Assembly (NCBI GenBank): GCA_030770425.1
Contig: JASJFT010000268.1
Location: 1 to 56,041, forward strand
From: Darksidea phi
Lineage: Eukaryota; Ascomycota; Dothideomycetes; Pleosporales; Lentitheciaceae
Direction: 5' to 3'
DNA length: 56,041 nt
This document shows positions 32,713 to 45,198 of the stretch, one piece after another (the first letter of the stretch is position 1; each line of letters starts with the position of its first letter). The position numbers and the translations under genes were made by a program. A model generated the notes under the pieces. The model was given only the letters and a program-made list of their open reading frames with translations, ran no database searches and was not told the origin of the DNA.

Positions 32713-33855
32713 CGTAATTATGGGTTTCTGAGATGAATGTTTGGTGTTAAAAGATGACCCTGTAGTCCGAAAGTGAACAGTTGCGTAGGAAGAATGGGTA
32801 CAAAGAGTGACTAGGAAATAAACGCTGAAGGGGAATCAAGTGACACAACGTTTTCTGAGAGAGAACAATCGTCGGCTCTTATATCAGGGCTCGGATAGCC
32901 TCAGCTTCAACGCGACGTTATCGTCGACTGGCAGATGCATCCGTCCTCGCACTCGTGCCTCAACCCTGTCAAGCAGCCGCCGTTTTAGTTAGACCCCTGT
33001 GCAGCTGAGCATTTCGTATCTAACTGTCAATGCCGCACGCGAATCTTCCCAGATTAGCTCTTTTCTATGCAACTCCAGAGATCCATCTGCGTACCACGCC
33101 CGAAGCGTACTAGCTCTTTGAACCCTATCTCAGCCTCGTTGTCAAGCACGGCACATAGCACGGCCTTTGACCAAATCCGTAATAACGGATAGCGAAAAGA
33201 AGAAATGAAAACGAAGAAAGCGAGGCGATCAAACAATTTTTCGGTGTCAATGCGACGCTACATATGCACGGTTAGCCCGTTTCGTACTGCTGTGGCCTTC
33301 AGGGGGGCATGTCGCCTTGGCTCTTGGAGTCGGGTCATCACCTCGCCAGACCGGTGCTATGCGATTTGGCGACCAATTTGCGTCGGCCTTGGCATTGGGC
33401 AATGGCGACCAATGAACCACCGGGCCAATCAGACTACCCAAATACGAGATTTACCCAAGGGGAATTTGGATCTGCGCGGTGCTAACTTATGTGCTTCGTC
33501 CAGCTTGAAGTCTAAACGTCGCCGAAACTAAGACGTACAAGCAAACAATAATCTCATGACTGATTCTCTCCGTGTCTAAAAGGCCCCAAGCGTTAGGGAT
33601 TATAGGAACCAAGTATAACAAAGTGACTAATATATGCGAAATAAATGTGGGCGTCCTTGAAAAAAGAGGAATAATTTGTGCATGCAGAATGGCAAAGCCG
33701 ATGAAGTCTATGTAGCGAAGAGAAAATATCCAAGGTCGATCTTCTACCCAAAGGAATTGATATCCACCTCATGATTATGTAGTCCACCCAAACCAGCGCC
33801 AAAAGCTTATCTGAAACCTTACATGCCCCTCCAGAAGCGCCTCGGACGTTCATTT
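32713..33855. other. 1.1-kb intergenic, no gene seen
   Basis: Promoter side of the secreted-protein gene; a gatataag element (minus strand) lies near 32876-32885, about 165 bases before its ATG. No frame here has recognisable content. Confidence 0.5.
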
Positions 33856-36844
33856 TCATTGCTGCTTCGAGCTCAACGGCGAGACATTGTTGCCTGAGCG
33901 AAAACTTCTGAAATTTGCATTAGCAAAGGCTCGGTTCTGGATCCACAACACTTACGTGTATCCCGTCTGAGGACTTAACATTCCAGACCCCGGAGGTACA
34001 TAAGTGTACGGCGAATTATTGATAACATTAACACCTTGGTTGTCATAGTAACTCTGTGCGGCACCGCCACCGCCGGCAATCGGCGAATATGGTTGGGGAG
34101 ATGGTAGAGATTGTAGACTGATTGCAGCATCATCTCCCTTCCCGTACAACATCGGTGCCGCCATGGTGGCATCGGCTGCTGATACTGCAGCGCTCGACTC
34201 TAGAGCAACTCCTATGGCAGAGTCCACTGCTCGCGGATAGTGACCGCCCACGTTGACACGCTTCTTTCCGGCGGATCGAGCCCAGCTCGCGCGAGAGGCA
34301 TGAGGCGGGTAGTCATTCGGATACAAGAAGGCCGTCATGAGGCGGCCAGCAGAAGTTTGATCCAGAAAATGTCGCATCTTGGATGGTGATGCTTTTCCAA
34401 AAAGGACGAATAGAAGAGCTACGGTAGCAACAAGTATGCTGAGGGCCAGAACGAGAAAGGCAGGAATTCCGTAGCGGATGTGGAACCGGACTCGCCGTGT
34501 ATAGATGGTTACTGGAACCTCGACAGTGGTCTGAGGCTCATCCCGCTTCGCTAGATTCTGTAGTGGCTCAGACGGCAGCTGACTCTTTGTACCGACGACG
34601 GCATTGGCGCTGATATCGGTCCAAATGAGATTGATGATCTGGGCTGCTGTTGTGGCGTTCGAAGACATTTCTTGCCACTTATTGTACATGGCCAGATTCG
34701 AAGTCCCGGTATAATCTGGTATGCGATAGTAGCTGTTAGCATCCTAAATGTAGGAGCAGTCAGCATATTTCATCCAAAAGGGTGTTAATACCCAACGCGC
34801 TTTCTTGGGGGTTGCGACGCAGCTTGTCCTGTGGAATTACATACCATGCTCTCCATATTATATGCGACCCCAAGAATACTTGAATAAAAGTCCACGCCGG
34901 CCAGGTTCTGACCGGGGTTCGTTGGAGCTACAACTAGACTGGGACCCATGCCCGGGAGGTACAGGTATTCTTGCCGGGCGGTTGAGATATTCGGATGGTT
35001 TGCGTTCTCCGGAAGGGTAATTCCCCAGATGGGATTGGCATCGTTCAATGTCAATGTGAGGTTTTCCACAGCCCATAGTGGCTTGTCCTCCTCGGTAGCG
35101 TAAGCCTTGGGCTTGATATCGAGGACTTCGAGTGATCGCAATCCTTGTGTTCCATTGTACCGAAACGAAACGGTCTTGATGGAGGCTTTCGATGCTGAAG
35201 CGCAGGAGTACATTGGCATAGTCCACTCCGTACCAGGGTCGAAAAGCAAAGATGCAGAGCCATCCCTCCTGCGAGCTGCCCCATATATCATCCCGCACGA
35301 CACTGCGATATTGGATATATTGGCATAATTCGAGTCATCGCTGCCCGAACATGCTTCGGTGATAAGCGTTAGATTATCCTGGCTTATCTTGAAAGGGTTC
35401 GGATATTTTGAATCTTCAAGAGTTCCGTTGAGCAAGGGGGAAGGAAGATCGAGGAAGCCCCCAAAATCTCCCTGAGTGACAAGCTGATCGGGACGGGGCT
35501 TAAAACCACCAAAGCTTCCCTGTTCGAGACGAAACGTCTTCCCGACTGCCGAGTCTAGGTACTGAAATTTCTTTTTATGTTTGTCGTCCTTGGGATTGGT
35601 AACGTTGAAGTAGAGCATTGTGTACACGTTGCTGAGCCAGGCCGCGAAGTAAGCACGGTCTTTCAAGCTGGCGTTCGCCCAAGTCTTGTTCTTGTCGTAC
35701 CAAGGGCTGAAGATGGAGTCCCAGTTAGTAAGTGTCTCAATTAGGATATTTGATCAGAGGTTACGTACAAGTCCTGTTGTAGGTTGACAAACCCTCCGCG
35801 ATCAGTGATGGCAACATCCACAGTCACATTCCCGTCGTCATTGGAGAGCGGAATGTCGAAGTCCAACGTGATGTTGAGATTGATACACTCAGTCTCCGGC
35901 TCGATAAAGAGAAGATCTTCTGACCAGGCGCTTCCAAACGGCAAAAGAGGGGGGGTTGTGTGATTTCGAAAGCCTATACCACCGGATTTCGTGTTTACGA
36001 TCAGTCCTGCAACAGCTTCCCAGGCATCATTCAAAACCATTTGCGAAAGATGTCTGTAGTCCCCGACAAGGTAGGGTTGGCCGTCTTGCTGGAACTTCGA
36101 CTTGATCACCTTTTTGTAGGTTCTCCACTGAATATCGAACACACCAGAAACTGTGTTCCCGAGTTTGGATAGACCAGAAGAGTAGATTTCGGTGATGTTC
36201 TTAGGTATGCGCACGTCGTATCCGTCGGGTAAGTCGGCAGTGTATGTTGTCTCATTGAAGCTCTCATTGATAATTGTATTCGACCACGGACAAACAGCGG
36301 GCCGGCCGATGCCCCAACACTTGCGTGAAGGGCCCATATCATTCCTCCTTGGAAGTGTTCTGAAGGCTTTGTCAGCTGTGCCATGTAACCGCAGTCGTCG
36401 TACTTACCCAGTGCCCATCGCGGTGTCGTCCCGGGCATAGCTAAATGTCTGATTCTTCAGCCGCTTGTCAGGAACTATCGTCTCGTATAGGCCGAGTGGA
36501 GTAACGATCGATGCAGTGGTGAGTAAAAGAATTATAGAGATTTGAAGCGCCGCCGCCCATCGGACGCGGCCACGAACTCCTTGTGAACCTGCCGAGTCGG
36601 TCCTCAGTATCGACGGCCAGTGGGAAGAATGTAATGTGCGCCCGACGACGGACCTAGAAAAGTCAGCGATACTACTACATTGCAACAAAGCAGCCTCATA
36701 CCATGTTGCAGCATTGTTTTCCTTCTCCAGCACCCCTACCAGAATTAGAGGAACAATGGTAGGCACAAGGAATTGTATGACAAAAACGCCGGCCGCTATC
36801 AGACCGGCAACAGTGCCAACGCTCAAATTATCCAAGTTCACCAT
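33856..36844 (-). CDS. Multi-exon fungal membrane protein, function unknown
   Basis: I join six exons: 36844-36702, 36653-36408, 36347-35769, 35706-34845, 34743-33956, 33907-33856, giving 889 aa. All junctions are GT..AG and in phase. The third intron (62 bp) has a perfect TACTAAC site, and the last uses GTAAGT and TTTCAG to add a short C-terminal exon; without it the frame stops at once. Layout: two N-terminal membrane segments (GTVAGLIAAGVFVIQFLVP near 9-27; LQISIILLLTTASIVTPLGL near 88-107), a large N-glycosylation-rich extracellular part with many Asn-X-Ser/Thr sites and paired Cys, one membrane segment near residue 690 (GIPAFLVLALSILVATVALL), then a Ser/Pro/Gly-rich cytosolic tail. This matches a widespread uncharacterised ascomycete family. 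A surface sensor or receptor-like role is only suggested by topology. Confidence 0.75.
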
Positions 36845-38494
36845 TTTTTAGATCACCCAATTTGATGTGGTACCGAAGAGCCTGTATACTCTTTTTGTAA
36901 GGGGCAACGGTTGTCGTAGGCATCGTGGGTTCTTTACGCTCATTAAACTTTGTTTCCTAAAGCAGCCAAAATATTCTTAGACGTGTCGAGCAGGGTCCCC
37001 TGAATCATGGAATCCGATTATACGAGGAAACCGAGCGGCGCTTGAATACGAAACGCTTGGCCAACGTCCACCATGCCCCGGGATTGGATTTACCGATGGC
37101 GATCTTAAACCCGGCAATCATCGTCTGATGAAGTAGTCAAGTTGAAATTTCTTTTTCGAAGGCAAGAGAGGAGTATGGCGATTGAGAAGGGGCGAACGCG
37201 ATTTCAGATGCTGTTCTTTTTATTCAAAGAGCATTGGGACTTCGTAGTAGAACAAGTGTCGATGCGGCTCACAATGAACTGCTGCAGCCTCGAGGAGGCT
37301 GCTACACGGCTCTCGGACATTCAAATGCAAGCCATGGATCATCTTCAACCCGAAGTTGAGAGCTTCGCGATGCAGTGATTCGCTCCGAAAATGCATGGCG
37401 GCTGCTGCAAAAGCAGACGATCAATGCCCAAAGGAGTAGCGCCGTGATCAGCGAAAACATTAGTAGCTGAAGTGACACGGGTGGGGCGTCCCCTCTTCTG
37501 GGAGTAGCGGCTTGGCAACGAGCGCATCTTCCAGATTCAATGTGTTTAACTATTAATAATTCATCCTGTTCGTATTCGCAAATCGTCAAGCATAAGCGCG
37601 ATCAGATATGAATTTTTTTCTCATCTGGGAGGAAAGACCCATTGCGCAACCGTCATTCTTAGGCACTAGCTTTGTGTGTCAGCATGCGTCTACCTCATCA
37701 CCGCTTACTAGATGTCGTTACCGGCGTTAATCACATTCAGAAAACCCGGATTACTTATTCGAAGGTCTAACCGGTCGAAGAAAGCAACACGGGTGCGCAT
37801 CAGTATGGTGCATTCGTCGTTGTTTGCTACGGTTGTTAGCACGATCCGTGGTTCGAAGTGAGAGCACCAGGTGTCGCTTTCACATTGTGGCAGCACGCAT
37901 TTCAGATATGCAAACGATTTCCATTGAGCTCGCAGTTATGTAGCACACGTCTTTGCTCGGAGGCTGTTCTTGTCTTTCTCAAACGGCGCGCTCAATCACG
38001 GAAGCCGCAGTGTGTTTATCACCTTGGAACAAGACGAGCGTCACTTTCTCATTGACCACTGGGACGATTCGGCCTGCGCCGTGTCCATGTAGAGCATTAG
38101 GCTTCCTGGATACGCCTGTCTTCCTCATGAATAATAGTTATTCATCCCGTAAACAGATCTGTTGCTTCCGTTTAGTAACTTCTCTCATGGTTCTCGCGCT
38201 CAGTATTCGTTTCATATGCATCTACTCATAGCATTCAGCGCTCTTCGGGTGCTCTCGCAAGCGACGAGGGTGTCGACTACATACTCCTCCTCCGAGGAAC
38301 TGAATATATCTGGGATTATATGTGTTCACAGCTTGCGCAAATGAGTTCAGAGTACTACTATGCCGATTCCCAAGCCTTCGGACTCATACCCTAAGCCTGC
38401 CCATATGACGACGTCCGTGCTGGTACAGGTTGGGAATGTTTTGAATGCTTTTTTCGAAAACACAAACGAGGGGCATCCTAGAGCTTAGCTGAAA
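36845..38494. other. 1.6-kb intergenic, no gene supported
   Basis: Several short frames exist on both strands. One (minus, 37302-37589) has a hydrophobic segment (LLMFSLITALLLWALIVCF), but it lacks support such as family similarity. Base composition is ordinary. The part closest to 38495 may be the lost 5' end of the decayed phosphatase. Confidence 0.45.
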
Positions 38495-39331
38495 GTGCTG
38501 TATCTCGCCCGTCATCAACATCATTAAAGGCTGTCCCCGTGGCATCACGGTGCATTATCTCCGGTCGACTCTTTACTTTGCACGCCAACTACGATAGTGT
38601 GCAAAACCACGGCTCGAAAAACCCGATCTACCGCTTTTAGAATGGGAAGAGAGTTTGGCAAAAGCTGCAAGTGAATACTGGCGATATGTAATAAGTGCAG
38701 GGATGTCTGCACCGGATAGCTACCACATTAGCCCTCCACTTCGCGCTCTTCAAACTGCCGAACATACGTTCGAGAATTTATCTTTACCAGCAGATAAGCC
38801 GTTCAGGCCAATCATCAAAGATGTGTGGCTGATTCTCGATTTCTTTCAATAGCCGACTGACTGTTTCCTAGGCATTAAGTGAGCGAAGGAACTTGTGGTC
38901 ATACGTCCGAACATCGCAGCGGGTCAGACATCAACGCAACACTGCAATTCTTCCCTTTCTTCTCTCACACGTTCGCAAGTGTACCCGAATTGCCCATCTG
39001 CGACATCGAATGGCTAAAGAATGTCCATTGCTGTAAGGCGGAAACCCACAAAGAAGGCCTTACACGATACAGGCATTTTCTGAACGATATATTCGCGAAC
39101 GATCCGAGCGACTTCATCTTCACCGCCAGCCATAAGGGCACATCTAATCGTATTCTAGAGTTGGTCGGAATGAATAAGGAAATATTTGAGAGTCGCTATG
39201 GACAGGTCGTTCCTATTGTTATTCAATGTTCTCCAATTGTGGATCAGCATCTGCTTCGGGCCATGGACCCCTATGACGACGAGCTCGAAAATAATGCGTG
39301 TAGAGTACCGCAACAAAGACATTGCCTTTGA
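38495..39331 (+). pseudogene. Decayed histidine phosphatase (phosphoglycerate mutase-like)
   Basis: Pieces of a fungal histidine-phosphatase-superfamily protein appear in order but broken. At 38495 the frame reads VLYLARH then a stop, where the family has the catalytic RHG motif; the Gly is gone. In another frame from about 38605 come PDLPLLEWEESLAKAASEYW and SYHISPPLRALQTAEHTF, close to the family block around SPLxRALQTAE. A possible intron (38823-38871) follows the residues IIKD. After it the conserved reading GHTSEHRSG and FIFTASHKGTSNRILELVG needs a further frame change, because the spliced frame soon stops near 39033. Working relatives remove phosphate using two His of the RHG and (S/T)xH motifs. 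The second His survives (ASHKG). An unusual spliced gene is less likely than a pseudogene. Confidence 0.6.
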
Positions 39332-39692
39332 TAAATGCTGGAATGACTGGGAATATAAAGAAATGTGTGCCGATTGTGGCATTGCGGTCATGCATGACAA
39401 GGCGGTAGCGAAGCTGCTTTATGGCGAATGGTCGGCATAAGTACTTCTAATTTAGAAAGTCCTGTAGGATGCTTCTTCCACCAGGTTTCAAGGCGCAATA
39501 GTCTCAAGATGCTTTTTCGTTAGTCATAGAAGGCAGCTGTGGTGGGTTTGTAAGAAGAAGAGTGATTGACTACAGGCATTTAGTAGATGAACGACTCTAT
39601 ATTAGTGTGAATGATTCTATAACGATGCCTGGGTATTTAAACGCTCCGATAAATGAGATGGAAGTGTTTGCGTGCTCTACCTCACACCTCCG
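39332..39692. other. Intergenic, no gene seen
   Basis: A short frame runs on to 39440 past the phosphatase relic and may be part of its decayed tail. Otherwise nothing recognised. Confidence 0.45.
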
Positions 39693-40944
39693 TTAGCGCT
39701 CTTCGCCAATATCATCGTCCCATTCCAGCTCCGCGCAACTATGCTCTCGCCACATATGTTCTACCAGCGCCCGCACTTCTGTACACACCGTATCTGCGTC
39801 CCTGTACTCACTACACAAGACGCATGCAAAACCCCCTCCTTGTCTATGCGATTTCACCAAAAACCTTGTGCCGACTAAGAAAGTCCTGACTCCATCCTGC
39901 CTCTTTTCAGCGTCCTTCACAATTTGCCAGGCCTTACTAAGTCGAGCGGCAATGTGCGCATGACAATAAGGACATCGATGATCGCCTTCGGGCTTGAAGT
40001 TGTCGCAGAGTGGTAATGAGTGGCTATGTTGAAGATCGCGGGCGTAGATGCAAAAGAGCTCTCCTAAGGTGGGTTTGAGAGAATGACCAGGAGTGTCATG
40101 ATGCGGGATGTACATGGTTGGCGATGAAGGAAATGCTCCTGGTAGAGGTAGATGCGGCTCATGGACTTCTGGAGGTGGTAGCATGCGTTTGTATTGCATC
40201 GCTAGGGCGTCGATTGAAGCCGATCGCGCGTTGCGCGTCGTCTGGACGAGCTGTTGCAAATGGTAGGAAGTTGGATGGCAATGGCGATCCGAGTGGAGGA
40301 TACTGTCTTCGTAGATATGAAGGAGAGCTTGTTGAAGGGCGATAATTTGATATTGTAGTTGGTTGCGGGTAATCACTGCTGGTGTCAGCATATTGGATCA
40401 CGAGCGTATTCAGAAAAGCAGGGCATACAGTCTCCGATCGCAAACCTCTCCCCCAAACTCTTGTAGCCATAGTCGTACTCGGCTCTTACCAAAGAAGGAG
40501 AGTTGTTTATTGACTTTTCGTCGCTGTCTGTAGACTCATCTCTCCTTCTCCTGCTGCGGCTTCGGCTTCGGCTTCGGCTTTCCCACCGTGCAAGCCGATG
40601 GTGCCTTCGCTCCTCGTCGGAATGCGAGTCTCTTCTAGATATGCGATGCTTGTGTTCTCGATGATATTCTTCCTTTTCGCCCTTCATATCTTCTTTGACG
40701 CGGTCTTTAATATGATCTTTGACGTCTTTCGACTTCTTCTTCAGCTTGCGGTAAAGGTTACTCGCGGAGCTAAAAGATGATGCTAAAGTGCGGACAAGCG
40801 AGACCACAACTTCTACATCTTGAAGGACGGCTCTTGTCTGCAGGAACGATTAGTATATTTTCGTTCGAACGCGTTGTAAAGCTTTGATACGTGAGGGGTT
40901 TTTCCTACCGCTTCTAAACCTTTGTGTACGGGTGCATCCGACAT
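39693..40944 (-). CDS. Arg/Ser-rich protein with Cys/His C terminus
   Basis: Three exons, 40944-40909, 40837-40429, 40378-39693, give 376 aa; introns 71 and 50 bp with clear branch sites (actaat, gctgac). The 12-codon first exon supplies the ATG. The N-terminal third is very basic: KLKKKSKDVKDHIKDRVKED, then a His/Arg/Ser tract (SRSRSRSRRRR) like RS domains of RNA-processing proteins. Residues about 275-285 have CPYCHAH, and near the end come CVLCSEY and HMWREHSC, a Cys/His set fit to bind zinc. I do not know a named family; the C-terminal half looks like a conserved ascomycete unknown. Nuclear location and nucleic-acid contact are inferred from composition only. Confidence 0.72.
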
Positions 40945-42045
40945 GATAGTATTGCGGATCGTTAATGGGGAAGCGTAGTCAGGATGGAAAATTGAGCGCC
41001 TTTGAGCTGTGATTGCGAGTCATATGGTCTCACCGGTGGTCCAGGCAGCTGCTGACCGTCTCAAACCACACGTTGCCACGAGATCGTATCTCACAGCTGC
41101 TGAGATCCTCAGCCCCCATCTCATTGGACGCATCATTCCGAATCCTCCAGCTCGCCTTGCGCTGTGGCTTTAATATCGGATATACGTGCCATTCCGTTGA
41201 TGGATTGATGCAGAACGGTTCTAGTGTTGTTGCGCTTGGGTGCCTCTGGATGTGGGGCGGGCTTTCAGGGTTTGGCTTCCACTGTCTCGCTTTCATCCCA
41301 CGTGTGGTATTCGCGTGCGCGACCGACACGCTACATCACGAGAACAAAGTTTCTCACCACGCGCGCCGCGAGGGCACTGCACGGTGTTTCAATATCGCGA
41401 AAAAGAGATGAGATCCAACCGATGCGGATAGATAGCTCGCGAGCTGATGTTGGTCACTAAGGCGAACGAGCTAAGCCGGTTTTCCGTCGACGTCGTTTAG
41501 CGGGTGCTAATTGGTCCCGCCTCCCTCACTTAATGCCATCAACATGCCCGCACATCTCAACCATTTCACCTATCCGACACCATCCCTCTACCTGCTCTAG
41601 GTTGCTATCCCGCAGCGTACCCTGAGGTATCGGATAGTGGCGCTGTTCACGATGCAGTGTTAGTAATGACTCAAAGTAGAACAGTTCGAACGTCGCTAGA
41701 ATTGCGCCAGTGTGCATGTTAGAAGGGAGAAGGTGCTTGATCTGAACGACTAGTCTCGCAACTTGTTATTTCACTATTAGTGAGTGCGATAGCTCAAACT
41801 TTTACACGGCTTAAGAATCAGATGAATAAACACGTGTGCTCAGTACACTCCCTCTGTACTTGAGTGCAACAATAGGCGCCTAGACTAGTATCTGTGGAAA
41901 GGAACGAAACCGACAAGTGGAGAGAAGTGTGTCCATGCCTACAAGCCGAAAAACTGATTGGTACTCGGAAATTGGAAATGAGTGGATGAGAGCATCTTCA
42001 GCTCTTTCTTCTCCCCGCACCTTGGACCCAGGATTCATCAGTAGA
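40945..42045. other. 1.1-kb intergenic, no gene supported
   Basis: A 63-residue minus-strand frame at 41526-41717 (MHTGAILATFELFYFESLLT..) reads like real protein and could be a gene remnant, but I cannot place it. The rest shows nothing. Confidence 0.4.
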
Positions 42046-43263
42046 CTAGTACTGATAACAAAAAATACCGTCCGTTGTGTCCATTACGGTAGCGACTGAG
42101 GTACTCGGCAGAAGACCTCCGACATCGAGGATGTCATTGAGCGTAACGGCTGGAGCGTCAGCAGCATCGTACTTAAGACCTTCATATGCGCTATATCCCC
42201 CAACAGTGGAGGCCTGCCATTTGGCCCATAGGCGGTCCAAGTTAACATGATGAAGGAAGAAGACGGGGTCTACGTGGGTGTGAGTCTAAGTTGGAACAAC
42301 GTGAGGCTGGATTAGACAACATACCATATGGTCCGGTGTATGCTCTGAAGTCACCGCGGACGCCATCACGCATGAACGTGTGGGCGCGGTGCTCGAGTTC
42401 CAAGGCGTAAGTGTCAAAGGATGAAGAGTTATGGCGTAGTTCCTCAAGCGATTCGGGCGAGATAGGTGCGCCGATGCGGTGAAGCTCATCGCGCGATGCG
42501 AAGCCTCGCGACAGACAGTGCGGATGGGCCTGATCGCCGTAGTATCGAGCCTCAAGATTAGAAAAAGGGCCGTCACGGACACAGCGTCCGTCACCCACGA
42601 TGGTAGGAGTATCAGGGTCACCGTCGCCTCCGAAGCCACTTTCAGCGTCCCATACTGGGGCATGAGGCATGTCTTCCCAGTCTTGCGACCAGTCCCAGTA
42701 CCTGCAAAACATGTAAGTATGAGGTGTGAACCGTCTGGAGTGAGTGAGAAGACGTACGGGATAACGCCAGAATACCCGCAGTGATCTTTCAGGGCCGCTT
42801 CGTAGGCATGGACAAAGTAGCGGTGCCACGGCAAGAATGGTGCGGCCTTGTGGGCGGTCGATGCAGTGGCTTGATGCACGCGAGGGAAGTCGTCATATAG
42901 CGAGCCGTTGGTGTGTACTTTGGACGGTTGAGTGGCCAGACATTGGACGGCGGCGATGTACTCGTTGCGGTCTGCACGAGCTAGCGTGCGCCACTCGCGT
43001 CTGATGGCGGGCCGCGAGCAAGTGGGGATACTTGGGTAGACCTTGGCGGCCCCTTGCGTAGACTTCATTGCTGCCAGCGAAGACATGACAGCAACCCCAA
43101 GCAGCGCGCAGACACCGAAGGCCCATGCCCATGGGCCCATTCGTCGATTCGAAGCATGGGACCAAGTGGCAGGCCGAAGAGGCTCACCGGCCTTGTCCTC
43201 GTCACGGTACTCGCCGTCAGCTACCACGACGTAGCGAGGCTGGGAGTGGAATGAGGAGAACAT
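42046..43263 (-). CDS. Membrane-anchored tyrosinase (type 3 copper)
   Basis: Oxidises phenols (monophenol to o-quinone in tyrosinases). Three exons: 43263-42758, 42701-42325, 42269-42046; introns 56 and 55 bp; 368 aa. The ATG at 43263 is used; further upstream the frame opens only with TTG. A single hydrophobic segment near residues 44-65 (WAWAFGVCALLGVAVMSSLA) after a charged head suggests a type II membrane protein with the enzyme in the lumen or outside. CuA: HKAAPFLPWHRYFVHAYEAA, then GVIPYWDWSQDW, restored only by intron 1. CuB: DPVFFLHHVNLDRLW across intron 2, with EHRAH upstream; the spacing of these His differs from the usual HxxxH, so the first CuB ligand is uncertain. It lacks the long C-terminal extension of latent fungal tyrosinases. 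Confidence 0.88.
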
Positions 43264-43727
43264 GAGCGGTCGTTTCAAGTCAAGAGCTGAAGAGAATGGG
43301 TTGGAGAAATCTGCTGAAGGGTTTGCCGTCTTAATTGCGTCTGAGCGCCTCTATATACCCCTCGTCACACCTCTTCCTCCAACCTCTGTTCCATCTCTAT
43401 TTCCGCAAATCAACACCGGTAGAAAGACAGTCGGCTGACCGAGATAGGGCGTATACTGGTGCATTGATCTTGCATAGCCTAAATGGTACTGCTGTCGTGG
43501 GAAGGGTTGCCTTCTTTCCCTTGGATGCTTGTTTTACTCGCCCCGGGGACAACCAAGAGCAAGCATGCTATCGCAAGTGGGGCGAACGGTTGCACAAGGA
43601 GTCATGCTGCAGAATACGTCCAGTCGATAAAGACACCCCGCACAGTGTTACGTTACGTGCATACAAATTGTCTGGCACATTGGGACGACTTCGTACAAAA
43701 GTTGCATCATTCCAACCCCGCTAATTG
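43264..43727. other. Intergenic, tyrosinase promoter side
   Basis: 464 bases between two minus-strand genes. No gene or clear element recognised. Confidence 0.5.
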
Positions 43728-45198
43728 CTAGCAGCGTTTTCGAGGCCGCCAACCAACCTTCAGTACGCGTAATCTCATGATTCCAACCGTGGATAATGTA
43801 AGGGCTGCTCCGGTCAGCATCTGCAGACCCAACCACCCATGCTTGACTGTTGCCCCGCCGATAGGAGAACCAATTAAAAGACCCGTTGCGCAAGGAATGC
43901 ATGCCATGCCTATACGTAAGCCGATGACACTCATGTCCGGACATAGTGCCGCTGCCACGGTAGTCATGATAAGCGACAGATATGTCCCCGAGAAGCACCC
44001 ATAGAAGACAGAGAAAGTTATCAGCCCAGCAGCTGAGGAGACTTCACACCATGCAAATGCGGAGATGGCACTTCCTATGGCGCAGAGTATCAAAATCGAG
44101 ACTGGGCCAGACCGATCCGCGATGTAGCATAGAGTCTGACGGGCAGGTACGCTTGTCAGTTCACCATCCTTTGAAAGATCGGGTTCGGACAACACTCACC
44201 ACGCGGCCCACGAATGATCCTGCATTCATGATTGGGAGGAGATAGAGAGCAAGTTCGGTTCCAGCCAGCTCATTTTCCCGCGCGAATGAATCAATGTAGA
44301 AATATGGGATGTAAAGCCCGATCAGCCCGAAAAAGCAGCCAACCGCAAATGCAACAAATGGCGTCTCAGTCCATGGTTGCGGGTCAAAGAAACGACGAGC
44401 AACGGGCGGCTTGAGACGCATCCTCAGACATGTTACTGGTGGGATGAGGGTAATGAGCATAATCAGTGCAATCGTCCTCGTCGCCCACTCGAACCCGACT
44501 CTAGGTTGCAGTTGCCGGAAAACAACAGAATATACGATGCCTCCTATGTCCCAACTCTAGTTAGCCAGATCCTTTCACACCCGAAAGGTTGTGATACACA
44601 GGTAAGGTAGATACCTACCCAGATTACCGCCTGTAATTGCAATGCCTGTACTCAAAGCCCTGCGTTTGACAAAATAGGTAGGTAACAATGCCATGCTCGG
44701 GACAAAGAACATAGCATTCCCCAAACCGGTGAGGAGGCCCTGCGTAAGCATCAACTGCCAATACTTACTGCAGACGCTAGTGGTCACCAGACCCAGGACG
44801 ACCAATACGCTTCCTATTCGCACCAGCGTCCGCAAGTATCCACGATCATAGAGCGGACCGGTAACGGCCCCTCCAAAAACGAAGAGGAAAGCTTGGAGAG
44901 AGCCGATCCATGAGATGCTAGACGGTGCCACATCACTGAGCATCGAGCTCTCGTAGTAGGCCTGGAAGACACCTGAGTACATTAGCAAGCGAGCAGGCTA
45001 GAAGTAAATGTGAAACGGGCATTCCGGACCGAAGGTGTTGACCAAACCCCACGAGTTGAAGAACAGACAGAAGGCGCCTGCACACTGCAACCACGCGATA
45101 GGTCCTCCATCCTGGAATGGCGGAGAAGTCGATGGAATCTCTTCCAGGATGCCCTCTTGATCCTTCTCGGGTCGGGTGCTCAAATTGGTAGTCGACAT
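43728..45198 (-). CDS. MFS transporter, monocarboxylate (MCT)-like
   Basis: Major facilitator of the fungal monocarboxylate-transporter-like family. Four exons: 45198-45030, 44972-44619, 44543-44200, 44135-43728; introns 57, 75 and 64 bp; 424 aa. The start MSTTNLSTRPEKD leads into the family opening DGGPIAWLQCAGAFCLFFNS. Then come GVFQAYYESSMLSDVAPSSI, WIGSLQAFLFVFGGAVTGPL and the loop GPLYDRGYLRTLV. About 12 hydrophobic segments are seen. The splice after GGNLG is needed to join GGNLGGIVYSVVFR. Family members move monocarboxylates, riboflavin or secondary metabolites; substrate unknown. It lies next to a tyrosinase in the same orientation (464 bp apart) and diverges from the rhodopsin-like gene. 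Confidence 0.88.

Noticed and set aside
37302..37589. Small minus-strand frame with a membrane-like segment
   Set aside because: No family match, overlapping plus-strand frame of equal quality, no supporting context.
41526..41717. 63-codon minus-strand frame that reads like real protein
   Set aside because: Too short and unplaced; could be a gene fragment but I cannot name a family.
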